A stretch of DNA of 64,000 nucleotides from Primula veris (Eukaryota; Streptophyta; Magnoliopsida; Ericales; Primulaceae), in assembly GCA_963682055.1 (NCBI GenBank), contig OY821746.1:26354481-26418480 (forward strand). The letters are read 5' to 3'. Under the pieces are notes generated by a model, which made no database searches, was not told the origin of the DNA, and worked only from the letters and a program-made list of their open reading frames with translations. Of this stretch, positions 12,186 through 24,626 are shown piece after piece. Both the position numbers and the translations under genes were made by a program. Positions within the stretch are counted from its first letter, which is position 1. Every line of letters starts with the position of its first letter.

Positions 12186-12860
12186 TACTTAATTTATTTC
12201 GTTATATGATGCTATTACATTTCTTTTGATACGTTGTTATTGTAGTTGTTGTTTGTGACTTCTTTCATTTATTGGATGGAGTGACGGTATCCTGTGTGGT
12301 GCCGTCCCGTCTATTTATGTGCGTGGGACTCACCGTTACAGTTTTGTCTTTCAGGTACAACTTAGGTTGAGACATTTAGATAGAAGCATTAACGAGTTAT
12401 CGCATGGCTTCGGGGCTTCTTTCAGTCGTTTTCTTTTTTACTTAGACCATTTTTGAGGTATAGCCTACGGGCAAATTATATTCGTTTGGTATCTTTTTTT
12501 TATAAATCTGTTAAAACTATCTTGTCTTGTAGCCGCGTTTGACAAGCATTTCTATTTCATTCGTTTAATTGGTCAGTTAGGTCGCAAGTTGTTTTTCTTT
12601 AAAAGTTAAATTTTGTACCGACAGATTCTTTTTCCTTTTGTTCAAAAGGTCACGCGTTGATGTCCGTTTTTCGAATTTCGGGGCGTGACAATTATAGTCC
12701 CAATTTATTGATACAGATGCACATGAAACCTATAAATTCTAATTGCGTTTTCTATTTAAATAGAAAAAGAAACTGTTAACAAAAGGAAACCAACATAAGT
12801 TTTTTTAATAAAAAACACAGTTTCTTATATATATAGTGGCAATAAACTTGTTATATATAC

Positions 12861-13183
12861 TAGGGCTCGGTCCCGTCCCGTCTGGTTCGTTTTTTGGCAA
12901 AAACGAAACCAAGCATATTTTTCGGTTCGGTTTTTTTCGGTTTCGGTCTTTTTATTTTTTGGACCGAACCGGACTGGTTTTTTCGGTCCAGTTTCGGTTT
13001 TTTCCGGTTATTTTTCGGTTTTATTTTTGGTTTTTCGGTCTTTTCCGGTATTTTTCGTTCTTTTTTGGTTCGGTTTTATTGAAAACCAAAACCGACCCGA
13101 AAATTTTTCGGTTTTTCAGTTTCGGTCTTTTTCGGTTCGGTTATCGGTTCGGTTCGATTTTCCCGGTTTTTCACCCAGCCCTA
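12861..13183. mobile_element. hAT MITE with CGGTTCGG subterminal repeats
   Basis: The ends are TAGGGCTCGG and ...CACCCAGCCCTA. The 8-bp flanks ATATATAC (12853-12860) and ACATATAC (13184-13191) match at seven positions. The interior consists of degenerate TTTCGGTTCGGTTTT repeats, a subterminal-repeat pattern of plant hAT MITEs. Overlapping open frames across it are artefacts of the repeat. Confidence 0.85.
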
Positions 13184-13191
13184 ACATATAC

Positions 13192-13945
13192 TATATTGTA
13201 TGAATTTTTACTACTTATTTCTGTCTATGAATGCATTGTGTGTTATAGGAAAACAATGATTATCTTACCCGGTACTAGTATGTTTTGCCACAGCTTCAGA
13301 GATTGTGATGAAAATGTAAATAATAATATAAAAAAAAGTATGTGTAGAAAAATTTGAACTTTTTGTAATTACTGGCAGGGAGGCTCGTGTGAGCACGGGA
13401 TTCCTTTTTGTCATCCTTGCGCTTGTAGTATATTATCTGTTTTCAATACTCTTGTGTTGATTTCAAAGTAAAACTTCCACTTGGAATGGTAGAAGACGGA
13501 GAAGTGTGTTTGGATGCAATTTGAAAGAATTTTTTTGCTCGAGTAAAGTTTAAGTTCCAAGTCTTGTTTTTATAAATATTGGGATTCTTTATTTTTTTAG
13601 ATTATATATGTCGTAAGCCTCTAATTTTATTTATACTTGCCTTGTGGATTATACAAATTCCGTTGTGAAAAAGGTTTCTGATAATGTTGATTATACTACA
13701 ACTTAAAGCATTCACATACAATGAATTAGAATACTACAAGAATATGTTCTCGCTGCGATGTTCTCGCTGTAGTAAGTGTGACTAGATTAGAAACTGGATA
13801 TTGAATTGCTATATATGTTGTTAATATACGCACATCCATTTTATTGACGAAATATCAACATGATCTCTTGTTATGCTGACAGTTTCTTATAGTGGCAAAA
13901 GTCATTAGGTTGAGTGATCGTGTATACGCCGTCCTTCGTAGTACT
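13192..13945. other. Intergenic DNA
   Basis: No gene is supported. A short foldback TACTACAAGAATA...CTGTAGTA at 13732-13771 may be a CACTA remnant. Confidence 0.4.
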
Positions 13946-14263
13946 TGTTGGATTTGAAAGAATATCAAAGGAGGTCGGAAAACTAGTAACAAAATGGTAG
14001 AAAAAAACACAAAAAAGGAAAAATGACTTTTTATTATTTTAGTGTGTCTTACAAAGGTAAAAACATCGCTTATTTATACTAAACTCAACATGAATGTAGT
14101 AAATGAAATGTTATATAGTTTTAATCTCATGAACCCGTGATCTCTAAAAAAAAGTTATAAAATATAAATGCTAGATCCATGATCTCTAAAAACTTATAAA
14201 ATGTAAATACTAAATAATAATAATACCACAAAATTAATACCATACAAGTTATTTTTTTCAACA
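13946..14263 (-). repeat. Copia-A 3' LTR
   Basis: The plus strand reads TGTTGGATTTG...TTTTTTTCAACA, giving canonical TG...CA ends on both strands. The match to 20142-20458 extends over the full length. The polypurine tract lies immediately inside at 14264-14272. Confidence 0.92.
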
Positions 14264-14272
14264 CTCCCCTTT
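14264..14272 (-). promoter_or_regulatory. Copia-A polypurine tract
   Basis: The minus strand reads AAAGGGGAG directly before the 3' LTR. This is the plus-strand primer site of LTR retrotransposons. Confidence 0.8.
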
Positions 14273-17200
14273 AATCTTGTTTGGTAACTCCGAGCATAAT
14301 CCTCAATATTTGAAAATCTTCGTACTTGAGAGCCTTCGTAAAAATTTCCGCCAATTGATCTTTTGACTTCGTGTACTTTAGTTCAACATCCTTATTTTCA
14401 ATACACTCGCGAATAAAATGATAACGCGTGTCGATATGCTTACTTCAATCATGAAACACCGGATTTTTCGCTAGGGCAATCGCGGACTTATTATCAACAA
14501 ACCCTTTCGTAGCTTCATTTTGTGGCATCCTCAATTCTTTCAACAAATTTCATAACCAAATCGCTTGACAAATATAAGAACTAGCGGCAACATATTCGGC
14601 TTCACATGTAGATAGTGCCACAATTGGTTGTTTTTTCGAACTCTAAGTAAAAGCCGTATCTCCCATATAAAAAACAAAGCCACTTGTAATTTTACGATCA
14701 TCAATATCGCCTCCCCAATCGTAATCACTATAGCCAATCAACTCAAAATTATTAGAAAATGAGTAATTTAATCCAAAATCAACCATACCTTTTATATAAC
14801 GGAAGATTCGTTTCGCGGCCTTCAAATGCGACAAAGTTGGAGTTTCCATATAACGGCTAATAAGACCAACTCCATATAAAATATCCGGTCGAGTAATAGT
14901 TAAATATCGTAAGCTTCCACCAGACTCTTAAAAAACATCAGATCCACACTTTCATTCTCAAAATATTTCGATAATTTTGTAGCACAATCTACCGGGGTAT
15001 TTATCGTCTTACACTGTCAAGCCCCAAAATCCTAAAAACGGACATCGAGGCATGACCTTTTTAAAACAAAAGAAAATAGAACCTGTTGGTACGAATTTAA
15101 AATTTTTTAAAAGAAATAAATACGAGCTGAAAGAACAATTGACAATTAAATAAAAATGTTGCCAAATGCGGCTACAAGCAAAATGGTTTTGACACACTAA
15201 AAAAAAAGAATACTAAACGAATAATTTGCCCATAGGCTACAACCTCAAAATATAATAAAAATGAAAGGAAAACGGAAGCCCCAAGCCCATGATGTTGCAA
15301 TGCAACAGCTCTTATCCAAACATGCCAACCTAATTGGTACCTGAAATACAAAATTGTAACGGTGAGTCCCACGCACGTAACTAGACGGGACGGCACCACA
15401 AATACCGTCACTCCATCCCATAAACGCAAGAGCTCACAAATTCTACAACTACAATAATCGACGTATAAAAAGAAATATAATAACATTCTATAACGGGATG
15501 AATTAAATAAATTAAATAACGTCAACACAAATCTATAACAAACATGGACCTCTCATGCCACCTACCACAGTCCGTAAGGTAGGTCATTCTCTATCCCCTC
15601 GGCCGTCTTCTGTCCCCGGAATTAGGAAGAGACAGAGACCATTGCTAACATAAAAGTAGATTTAAAGTGCGCACTTGGACCTCTCATGCCACTCGTCCCA
15701 GTCCGTAAGACGAGTCATTCCCTATCCCCACGGCCGTCTACTGTCCCCGAAATTAGGAAGAGACAGAGACCATAGCTAACATAAAAATAAATATAGTGCA
15801 CACTAGGACCTCTCATGCCACTCGCCCCAGTCCGTAAGACGAGTCATTCCCTATCCCCACGGCCGTCTTCTGTCCCCGAAATTAGGAAGAGACAGAGACC
15901 ATTGCTAATGTATCAATATTAAGGCCTCGGCCAATAATGTTATACTATTCAAATAACACAATCTCATACGTCACGTAACGTAATACAACATAATCCAAAA
16001 GCATAGGTGCTAGATTCACAACTAACCAAACAAGTCTAATCAACATAAAAACTCATTCAGGCATTTTAACAAACACCTTGTATACGCAATATAAAACACA
16101 TCTTTATTCAACAATAATTTACCCAATTCTATCAACAACCATAATAATACATAATCAATGCATATAACACGCAACCCATTAATATTATCATTAATCTGAA
16201 ATCAAGATACTAAATCCACAACTAATCCAAAATCAAAGAAGCGAATTAAAAATATAACAACTAACCCCAATTAACAATTTAAGAACATAATTAATATAAA
16301 AGGCAAAAACCCCCAATTTATACTAAACGTAAAACCTAATCTTAACATACACCCTCGTCTAGTCGCAATGGATAACCCCCGTTACCTTAGCGTGTAGAGG
16401 AGATGATTCCGGTGATAATCCGCTAACGTGGTTTGTCTTCTTCTTCTCTTTTCTCTCTTTTCTCTCTTTTTCTCTCTTGTTTTTAGGTTTAAAGAATGAA
16501 AGTGGGCTGATTTTTAGGTTTAGAAAAACTGTTTTTTGATAGTTTGTGGAAGCGAACTATTTGGTCTCCAAAGTTCTAAAAGCTAACTTTTAATCAAAAA
16601 TATTAATAAACTACTCAATAATAACAAATTTTTAGAAACAAATCTATTGGGTCCTTTTTATTAGTAAAATTAGTAACAGGTTTTTTAAAATAAAGTTTTT
16701 CAGAAGAGTTTCGGTTTTTGGCTAAAAATTAGTCGAGTGACCGGTTTTTGGTAAAATTTTGAATAAAACGTTTTTGGATAAATTAAAACATAAATAAAAA
16801 TTACTTATAAAAATACGGGATGTTACATACACCCATCCATTTTAAACTTTTTAAGGATGTTTTTTGCATAACCTTCTTGCGAAATAAAAATTCAAAATTT
16901 ATTTTGTTTCACCTCAATTCCAATATAATACGACATAAGACCAATATCCGTTATTTCAAATTCATGACTCATTACCCTTTTAAAATCTTCAAATAACTTC
17001 AGATTATTTCCCGTAAAAATCAAATCATCAACATATTGGCAAACAATCAACACATTACCATTTTTATCCATTTTCACATAAAGAGAATGCTCACGTGGAC
17101 AACTTATAAAATTATTTTCTTGGAAATACTTATCAATTCTAGTATTCCAAGCTCTCGGGGCTTGTTTCAAACCGTAAAGTGCTTTTTTCAATTTTAAAAC

Positions 17201-20115
17201 TTTATTTTCAAATCCCATAATCTCATAACCCGGTGGTTGTTGCAAATAAACCTCTTCTTCTAAATTTCCATTTAAAAACGCCGATTTTACATCCATTTGG
17301 TTTATTTTCCAATTATTTTGAACGGCCAAAGAAATTAAAAATCTAACAGTTTCTAGATGAGCTACGGGAGGAAATACCTCATCAAAATCGATGCCGGCCC
17401 TTTGGTTGTATCTTTTTGCGACCAACCTTTCTTTATATTTTTTTGATTTCTCCTTTTGACTTTTTTTTCTCTTTATAAACCCATTTAGCACAAATAGCTT
17501 TGTGTCCTTTCGGTAAATCCGCCAACTCCCACATATCATTTTTTATTATCGAGTCCATTTCCTCATCCATATGTTTTCTCCAATTTTTATTTTCCATCGC
17601 CTCTCCATAACCTATCGGTTCACAACCCGCAAAAAGACAAAATAGAGTAACATTATCAACATTTTCCGTTACCTCATATAACTCTTGCATAGTACAGAAA
17701 CGTGGCGTTCTTTCGCTACAACTTTTGTCAATTGGGGATTGTAGTTGGACTTATGATTGTACTGATGGAGGTGGAGTAGCGAGCTCTTCTTCCATTTCGA
17801 TTTTCTCATATTCTTCATCGCCATAATAAGGGAAAAAATCGTAGTCGTTTTCATTTTTGTCCCAATCCCATTTTCCCTCTTCATCAAACTCAACATCCCG
17901 ACTAATAACAAATTTTCCATTTTCCGGATTATATAATTTATAGCCTTTCGCCCTCGAGTCGTAACCGATAAATAGAAAGTTTTTACTTTTGTCGTCTAAT
18001 TTGGACCTTTTTTGATCCGGAACATGAGCATACGCAATACTCCCAAAAACTCGTAAGTGAGAAATAACCGGTTTTCTTTCGCTCCATGCTTCCTCGGGAG
18101 TTTTACCCCAAACACTTCGGGATGGAGAACGGTTCGATAAATAAACCGCACTATCCACGGCCTTGGCCCAAAACTCTTTTGGAACATTTTTACTTTTAAG
18201 CATGCTACGAGACACATTTAAAAGAGATCGGTTTTTTTTTTTCAACAACCCCATTTTGTTGTGGGGTATAAGGAACCGTCAAAGAACAAAAAATTACATT
18301 TTCTTCGCAATAATTTTCAAAATCATTTGAGAGAAATTCTCCCTCTCGATCCGATTTCATAGAATTTATTTTGTGATCACTTTCATTTTCAACACGAGAT
18401 TTAAATTTTTTGAAAGTATCAAAAACATCGGATTTTTGTTTTAAAAAATAAACCTAAATCTTTCGACTAAAATCATCAATAAAAAGAGAAAAATAATTGC
18501 TTTTTCCAAGAGAACATGGTTTAATAGGACGACAAATATCTGTATGAACAAGTTTCAATGGTTTTTTAGCTCATGTAGTCTCTTGTTTCGGAAAACTTTT
18601 CCTCGGTTGTTTTCCAAACAAACATGCCTCACAAAGTTCATCAACATGATCAATATGAGTTAAAGCTTTCAGCATATTTTTACTACTCAACAATTTCAAA
18701 CCACCAAAATTAAGGTGCCCAAATCTCAAATGCCAAAGCCACGATTTTTCTTTAAAACACGCTTTCAAACATTTAGCCCCACCATTTTGAATATCCAAAG
18801 AAAACATTATATTTTTCGACATCGGGCCTTTTTCAACCAAATTCTCATTTTTATCACTTAATAAAATATTATAATTTTTCGAATGAATATCATAGCCCTT
18901 TTTCAAAAGTTGTCCCAAACTCAAAATAGTAGACTTCATATTTGACACATAATAAACGTTCGAGATAAAATCATTTTCTCCATTTTTCAATTGGATTAAG
19001 AATTTTTCCTTCTCTTTCACGGGAATTTTAGATTCATCACCAAAATAAATATCTCCATTTGCCGTTTAATCAATTTCGTTAAACATATTTTTATTACCAC
19101 ACATATGGTTGCTAGCCCCCGTATCTAAATAACACGTATTTTCTCCGCTTTTATTTTCATTATGCTCAAATAAAAGTGTAAAACGTTCTTTATTTTCTCC
19201 AGAAAAATTACCCCTTTCGTTAAATTTATTATTACTCAATCTACACTCGGAAGCGTAATGCCCAATTTTTTGACAATTATAACATTTAATTTGGGACTTA
19301 TCATACCTCGGTTTTCCATTATAATTTTCTCCTATTCCACGGCCTCTTGTTGGATAAGAGTTTTGTCTCCTCTCTTCTTTTTTGAAAGAGTTGTAACCAC
19401 CACGACATAATTTTGACCTCGATCACTTTCTCATTGGCAATTAGAGTTGTCAAAACTTTTCTCGTTCATACTAAATTTCGTTTGAAGAGCTTGCTCGAGC
19501 GGCTCTTCTTTCACAACTCTTTTGTTGAGTTTTTCTTCATGATCTTGGAGCGAGCCCAAAAGTTGATCCACCGTCATAGATTCCATGTCTTTAGATTCCT
19601 CGATAGCCACAACAATATAATCCCATTTGAAATCTAAAGAACGTAGAATTTTTTCGACAACACGTGTGTCGTCCAATTTTTCTCCGTATCTTTTCATTTG
19701 ATTGACGACCTTTTGAACTCATGAAAAATAATCGTCAACTGATTCGGAGACTTTCACACAAAGACTCAAAATCACCACGTAAGGTTTGGAGTCGAATCTT
19801 TTTTACCTTGTCAACTCTTTTGAACGAATTCTTCAAAATATCCCAAGCTTCTTTGCTTGTGGTTGCACACGCCACCTTTCCGAACATAGTTTCATCCAAA
19901 GCTTGATGGATTATGTTAAGAGACTTTCGATCCTTCTTCTTTAAGTCCTCCATTTGAGCCTGAGTTACGTCAGCGTCTTCTTCGGGTTCATTATACCCGG
20001 TCTCTACGATTTCTCACACATTTCGGGAACCGAGAAGCACTTTCATTCTTATGCTCCAATTATCGTAGAAATCTTTCTTAAGCATGTGGATAAAAGGGGT
20101 CATTTCACCGGCCAT
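14271..20115 (-). pseudogene. Copia-A gag-pol, broken
   Basis: The gag ATG is at 20115-20113 (minus). Gag carries an in-frame TGA where a Trp codon is expected and a frameshift near 19.72 kb. A CCHC zinc knuckle (CYNCQKIGHYASEC) lies at 19243-19284 and the protease motif DTGASNHM at 19102-19125. A TAA follows, then the GAG-pre-integrase finger (18.57-19.0 kb), integrase (about 17.75-18.4 kb; PYTPQQNGVVE-like motif), and RVT_2 reverse transcriptase with YVDD at 17024-17035. RNase H resumes beyond the solo LTR at 14.27-14.95 kb ([17 protein letters not shown]) with extra stops. The stop codon at 14271-14273 overlaps the polypurine tract. Confidence 0.9.
15015..16827 (-). mobile_element. Second gypsy-type solo LTR, minus orientation, inside Copia-A
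   Basis: On the minus strand it runs TGTAACATCCCGTATTTT to GGGGCTTGACA. Perfect 5-bp target duplications TACAC flank it (15010-15014 and 16828-16832). It is the same family as 10699-12690: the terminal 20-30 bp, the three tandem repeats and the CTTCTCTACA/GGTTATCCATTGCGAC region all correspond. It interrupts the Copia-A reverse transcriptase between its YVDD region and RNase H, so it inserted after Copia-A. Confidence 0.9.
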
Positions 20116-20127
20116 TTTGGGACCGTT

Positions 20128-20140
20128 GGCTCTGGTACCA
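20128..20140 (-). promoter_or_regulatory. Copia-A primer-binding site (initiator tRNA-Met type)
   Basis: The minus strand reads TGGTACCAGAGCC one base after the 5' LTR. This matches the complement of the 3' end of plant initiator tRNA-Met (TGGTATCAGAGCC) except at one base. Confidence 0.85.
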
Positions 20141-20141
20141 C

Positions 20142-20458
20142 TGTTGGATTTGAAAGAATATCAAAGGATGTCGGAAAATTAGTAACAAAATGGTAGAAAA
20201 AAACACAAGAGAGGGGAAATGACTTTTTATTATTTTGGTGTGTCTTATAAAGGTAAAAACATCACTTATTTATACTAAACTCAACATGAATGTAGTAAAT
20301 GAAAGGTTACATAGTTTTAATCCCATGAACCCATGATCTCTAAAAAAACTTATAAAATATAAATGCTAAATCCATGATCTCTAAAAACTTATAAAATGTA
20401 AATGCTAAATAATAATAATACCATAAAATTAATACCATACAAGTTACTTTTTTCAACA
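20142..20458 (-). repeat. Copia-A 5' LTR
   Basis: 317 bp, with TGTTG...CAACA ends matching 13946-14263. The primer-binding site adjoins it at 20128-20140. Confidence 0.92.
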
Positions 20459-20463
20459 GTACT

Positions 20464-21203
20464 AACGGCCTATTCCATGGTTTGATAGGATGTTAGATTT
20501 ATGTTGTCTGAATACAATACTTTCATAACTTATGCTCTTCACACAGGGCACTGTTCCTTTGAACACTTAGCAAAGACGGGTAGAAAAATGTCTAGAAAAT
20601 TTCGCCTTTGGAAAGTTGCCCAGATAGTGTAGTCAAACTACTTTTGAAGGATGTGAGTGGTAGTAGGCACCCATAAGGTTAGCCTGTTTGAAGGCTTTTG
20701 ATGTACCAGAAAGAATTTTATGTAAGTCTTCACTACATATATATTATGGTAGAACTCATATGCATGATTTACTTATCAGAAATAACATCTGGTAATGAGA
20801 GTTAGTTAAGTTGTGAACACAAGAAATAAATGTTGGGATAGCAACAACACCTTTTTAAAAGTCGATGAAATGAGTGACGTTAAATTTTAGCAACAAAATT
20901 GTTAGTAAACTTTTCCAAAAAGTTAGGAAACTCAGTTTAACAACAGTTTTCAAAAACCTCTATGTTTCGATCTTGACATTTTTTTAGTGGAAACGGTAGA
21001 CGAAGGAAAGTACTCTGAGTTGAACAATGTCACCTAACTTGTTTTTATAATTTATAAATTACTATAGCATCACTTTAGAAGAAATTTCACCCTTTTCGTT
21101 TGAAAAAAATGCAGCGAAGCTTATCCAATTCAACCCAAATTAACCAAAATTTTCCTTGAAAGACTTCAGACCAAATCAGACTTTTAATGAAGTCAAAACT
21201 ATA
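20464..21203. other. Intergenic DNA
   Basis: No gene or element is recognised. Confidence 0.4.
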
Positions 21204-21211
21204 ATTATAAC

Positions 21212-21775
21212 TAGGGGCGGAGCCAGAATTTCAACTGAACGGTGGCACAATATAATGGATATATATCTTATTTTTTAGATATGATAAGCGTTTTGCAAAT
21301 GATGTTATCAATTCTCCAATATTCTTTATTGATTGGTTAAATTGAACGATGACAATAAAGAATAAATTGCATTTTAATAAATTTAGGCCATGGAGTTTAT
21401 TTATATTTAGTACAACTACAAAGATGTAATAGTGATTTCAAATTTCAATATTTATGAAGATTTTAAGAAACTATACAATGTTTTAGATTATTTTTTTTTG
21501 TAAAAATGAAACACAAAAAAATATTTTTATCACAACATATAATACACATATAATAGTACCAATGTAATATTTTTACCCAAAAACCAAAATATGATAATTT
21601 CTCCTGTGGAGATTCAAACCAACAAACAAGCACCACATCAAATATTATGGTTTTAACATTGAACCATTATGCTATACTAAACTTTAATTAACAATTAATT
21701 ACATATAAAATAATAGTTTTTCAAATTCCAGCGGGGGCTACAGCCCTCATTGGGCATACATTGGCTCTGCCCCTG
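21212..21775. mobile_element. hAT MITE (GGGGCGGAGCCAG termini)
   Basis: The left end is TAGGGGCGGAGCCAG and the right end TTGGCTCTGCCCCTG, a 15-bp inverted repeat with few mismatches. Perfect 8-bp target duplications ATTATAAC lie at 21204-21211 and 21776-21783. The 564-bp interior is AT-rich and non-coding. Confidence 0.88.
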
Positions 21776-21783
21776 ATTATAAC

Positions 21784-22608
21784 ACACACTGAGCAAAAGT
21801 CGGTACTGATCTTAATCCATATACGTTAGGCAAGTAGCACGCAATATAACATATATAGGTGTGTAAGAACTACACAGCATAAGCTAATATCCGCCACAAC
21901 AGTGAACAATTATAATCATTCGATGTTTTTTTGCAGCAGAAGTGTTGATAATTTAATCTTGTTATGATGCTCTTGTTTCCAAAATGTAAAATGGCCCAGA
22001 TTAGAACTTCACAATAGTAAAATCACATAGACAATGAGAAAATCTAGAAAATATACATGATTTTCTGACTTGAACCGACTTGTTTAATGGTCATATTAAC
22101 TTCGTAGCTATGGAAGAAGAAAAGAACTCTTAAAGGGAAGCAGCATAAGAAAGTGAAATTTCTAGACTGTTAAATAATTAAAACAACATATTTACATCTA
22201 ACTGCCATTGACCGGAATTATACAGCCTGTTAATACAACTATAACCGTGCTATACTGCTAATAAACCAAAATCTGAGGCCTGCACATATGGATTTTAATT
22301 TTCTTAACCTAAATTAGGTCAATCTATGGCTACTATCCCCATCGCATATTTAAATAAGTTATATTTATAGAATTCCCATTAGATAGCGACAAAGTTAGAG
22401 TTGGCCCTCTGATATCTGACGATGCCCAAGAAAAGACTAGCCTCGCAATTTAATGATGATTCTGTTCTGATGTTGGTGATTGTCTCTTCGCCTTTGCCAA
22501 GTCACTATAAGATTTAGTATATCCGTGCTCTCCGTATATATTTACTCGATCGTCATCAACACTTTTCTTTGAATGAATACTTATGGTGGTATTATCCTGG
22601 TCATGTAA
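21784..22608. other. Intergenic or intronic DNA
   Basis: Nothing is supported. If the exon-like pieces just downstream belong to a minus-strand gene, this would be its 3' flank. Confidence 0.35.
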
Positions 22609-23057
22609 TCAGTTGTTGAAAGTGAAGTTGATGTGTGTCTCCCCCTCGAGTTTAAGTTTCCTTCGAACCTCTGCAATTATGAAGATAGCTTAATGCAATA
22701 TTTTAATTATTTCAGTTGTTTCAATTACAAAATCTGAAGGCCCATAGTTTTCGTAAGAAAACTAAAAAGCGAAACTGTAGGATGATTAAAAAAAACACAA
22801 GGATGGTGCAAGATCTGTATGTAACTTGTGAAAATCGAATTAGAATAGTATTAAAAATAGTACAAACTTAACCTACACAAGGTAGATACTGTACATGTTT
22901 AGTGCAAATATTTGATTAAGAAACAGTTATACTTACTGATCACTTGTAACTTCTGCAAATGATTAGTAATTTGTGGACTAGTCTCGGAACTCGGTAAATA
23001 TATCATTGACCCTTGTTCTTCTTCAACAGGACAGGAGTCTCATTTGCTTTCATCATC
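22609..23057 (-). pseudogene. Two exon-like pieces of an unrecognised gene
   Basis: On the minus strand, a piece at 23057-22937 follows TTAGTTCAG and precedes GTAAG (acceptor and donor consensus). A second piece starts at 22670 after AATTGCAG and, joined in frame, ends at a TGA (22611-22609). The first encodes DSCPVEEEQGSMIYLPSSET and more, the second VRRKLKLEGETHINF. A TGA near the start of the first piece breaks the frame. A diverged copy of the first piece occurs at 34940-35063 and differs in length by 3 bp, compatible with coding constraint. Family unknown. Confidence 0.35.
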
Positions 23058-23194
23058 CTGAACTAACAACCAAAAACATGATATATATTAATGTTAACAA
23101 ATGACAGTTCTATTTCCAGAAAAATTAAATCTGGGAAGAGTTTTTCAATAAACGGAAACTCACATCTTATGCTGAAGGAGATATTATAAGGTTT

Positions 23195-23460
23195 CTTCTG
23201 GTACATGTAATGACAGTATCAGATTAGTATTCATTATTACTTATATCTTTAACCAATTGTAGCAACTGAAATTTGCAAAATGCAACTGCAACGATGCATG
23301 TATATAAAATACTGGTGGAACTACCAACTACATATACTTCCTATTTCAGAAAAAGAAATTTATTACTCGACGCCAATGACAAAATAATATCAAGAAAGCC
23401 AAAGAAATGTAAACATGGACTATAACGGAAAATGTTTTACTTGTTTCTCAGGGCTGGAGT
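23195..23460. repeat. Direct repeat copy 1
   Basis: GGTTTCTTCTGGTACATGTA to TTACTTGTTTCTCAG recurs with moderate divergence at 25105-25372, an offset of about 1.9 kb. Non-coding. Confidence 0.75.
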
Positions 23461-23551
23461 GAGAGAGTTCTGGTTTACATACTTTTGTCCTGAATTTTTA
23501 ATTTGAGCAAATCATGGATGTATTTAAACAACTAAAAATAGTTTCACATCT

Positions 23552-23974
23552 GTGAAGACTCTTTATTTACCTTTATCATATGACCCAAAGTTCGTAATAG
23601 TACGTTGTTGCTCAAAAGAACCGCTACACCAGATATTTTATTGGTCACTGGACATACATTTCCCCGTAGATGATATAACATTGTTTTTGACGTTTTCGAG
23701 GATGTACCCTCTGACGGAAACTGAAATAAGAGATATTTTCAATGGTCATTTTGGGGATTGCGTAAACAATGTTTGGATGGACGACTACAATTCTGCCAAT
23801 CAATCTTTATACGCTCGTATGGAGGTTCATACAATTCCGACTATTGATTATATTCTTGGTGGGAACAACATTGCCAAGTTTCGTATCAATGGGAAGCATA
23901 TACGGGCTCGCAAATTTGAACGAATAGACGTTAATTTTATTGTCCCTAATAAATCATTTATTTTAGCCAGATAA
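23552..23974 (+). pseudogene. Fragment of a plant RRM-like protein of unknown function
   Basis: The open frame from about 23630 encodes a segment (TLFLTFSRMYPLTETEIRD, then FGDCVNNVWMDD, SLYARMEVHT, KFRINGKHIRARKFER). It resembles a plant-specific RRM-like family whose members share TLFLTFS, LTE.I..FF, YG.CVE and INGKH.WARKF-type motifs; I recognise the pattern, not a named gene. The frame ends at TAA (23972-23974). There is no convincing ATG: the frame opens on GTG, with stops just upstream. It is therefore an exon or a 5'-truncated copy. Nearby duplicated DNA suggests it lies in a rearranged gene-remnant region. Confidence 0.5.
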
Positions 23975-24609
23975 GAAGAAAAAACAGTATATATGGAAAT
24001 GATGTAAAGCTGAGAGTATGAAAATATAAATGAAAAGCTTCAGATATTAATTTTGTACTCAAATTTTATACCCGATGCTTAATTGGAAATCTTCTTCAAC
24101 AGACAGGATGTTTCACTTCCCACACTTTTATTAACACAATTTTGTCTCGTCATTTTATCTACTTCTGTCTTTTTTGTTATATTCTAGTAAACTGGTTACT
24201 TTTAATACATCATTAAATTAAATAACAACTAAGAATTTTGGGATGGAGAGAGTATTTGTTGGAGCACGATGCAATGCAGGGAGGGGTATCATGTATTCTA
24301 TAATGATATTTTCAGCCATATAGTCTCATAAACAAGCTAGATTTGAGTTTGGGAACTTTCATCTATTTTGGCGCATCTTGAAGTAAAATAACAATAGAGT
24401 ACTTTGAAACATACAATAACAATACTTGGATATTCTAAACCCAAAAACTAGCTATGTAGAGTTTTCCTTTAAGGAATTGAGATATATATGTTAAACCAAA
24501 ATTAATGATCTTCTTGTTTGAGACAAATATGATGATTAAAGCATAGAAACAAAATTATATATGTCAAGCTTTCCTTTAAGGAATTTGTTTTCGTATATTA
24601 GTTTTCGAG
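23975..24609. other. Intergenic DNA with a possible Stowaway end
   Basis: TTTTGGGATGGAGAGAGTA at 24237-24255 resembles one Stowaway end. The partner end was not found. Nothing else is supported. Confidence 0.3.
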
Positions 24610-24626
24610 GCATAGTAACCAAACTA

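Larger units (their letters stand above)
10699..12690 (+). mobile_element. Ty3/gypsy-type solo LTR, plus orientation
   Basis: The element starts TGTAACATCCCGGATTTT and ends GGGGCGTGACA, the TG...CA termini and TGTAACA(T/C)CCC start common in plant gypsy LTRs. Perfect 5-bp target duplications ATTAT flank it (10694-10698 and 12691-12695). No internal coding region is present, so it is a solo LTR left by LTR-LTR recombination. It is 1992 bp long, including a CACTA MITE. A diverged copy lies inverted at 15015-16827. The clade is not determined. Confidence 0.85.
13946..20458 (-). mobile_element. Copia-A: full-length decayed Ty1/copia retrotransposon
   Basis: Two LTRs of about 318 bp bound an internal region with gag, protease, integrase, RT and RNase H in copia order on the minus strand. 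The flanks GTACT (13941-13945 and 20459-20463) are a perfect 5-bp target duplication. The LTRs differ at roughly 20 positions (about 94% identical by eye), making it the oldest of the three complete copia elements here. Multiple stops and frameshifts, plus an 1813-bp solo LTR inside the RT region, make it non-functional. Confidence 0.92.

Noticed and set aside
12836..13357. Long open frames of Phe/Gly/Arg-rich protein
   Set aside because: They are read-through of degenerate CGGTTCGG repeats in a hAT MITE, not a gene.
13732..13771. CTACAAGAATA...CTGTAG foldback as a CACTA element
   Set aside because: Too short, no 3-bp duplication, no subterminal repeats beyond one motif; kept only as a possible remnant.
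22609..23057. MADS-box gene C-terminal exons
   Set aside because: VRRKLKLEGE-like wording is reminiscent, but there is no MADS or K domain and an early stop is shared by both copies.
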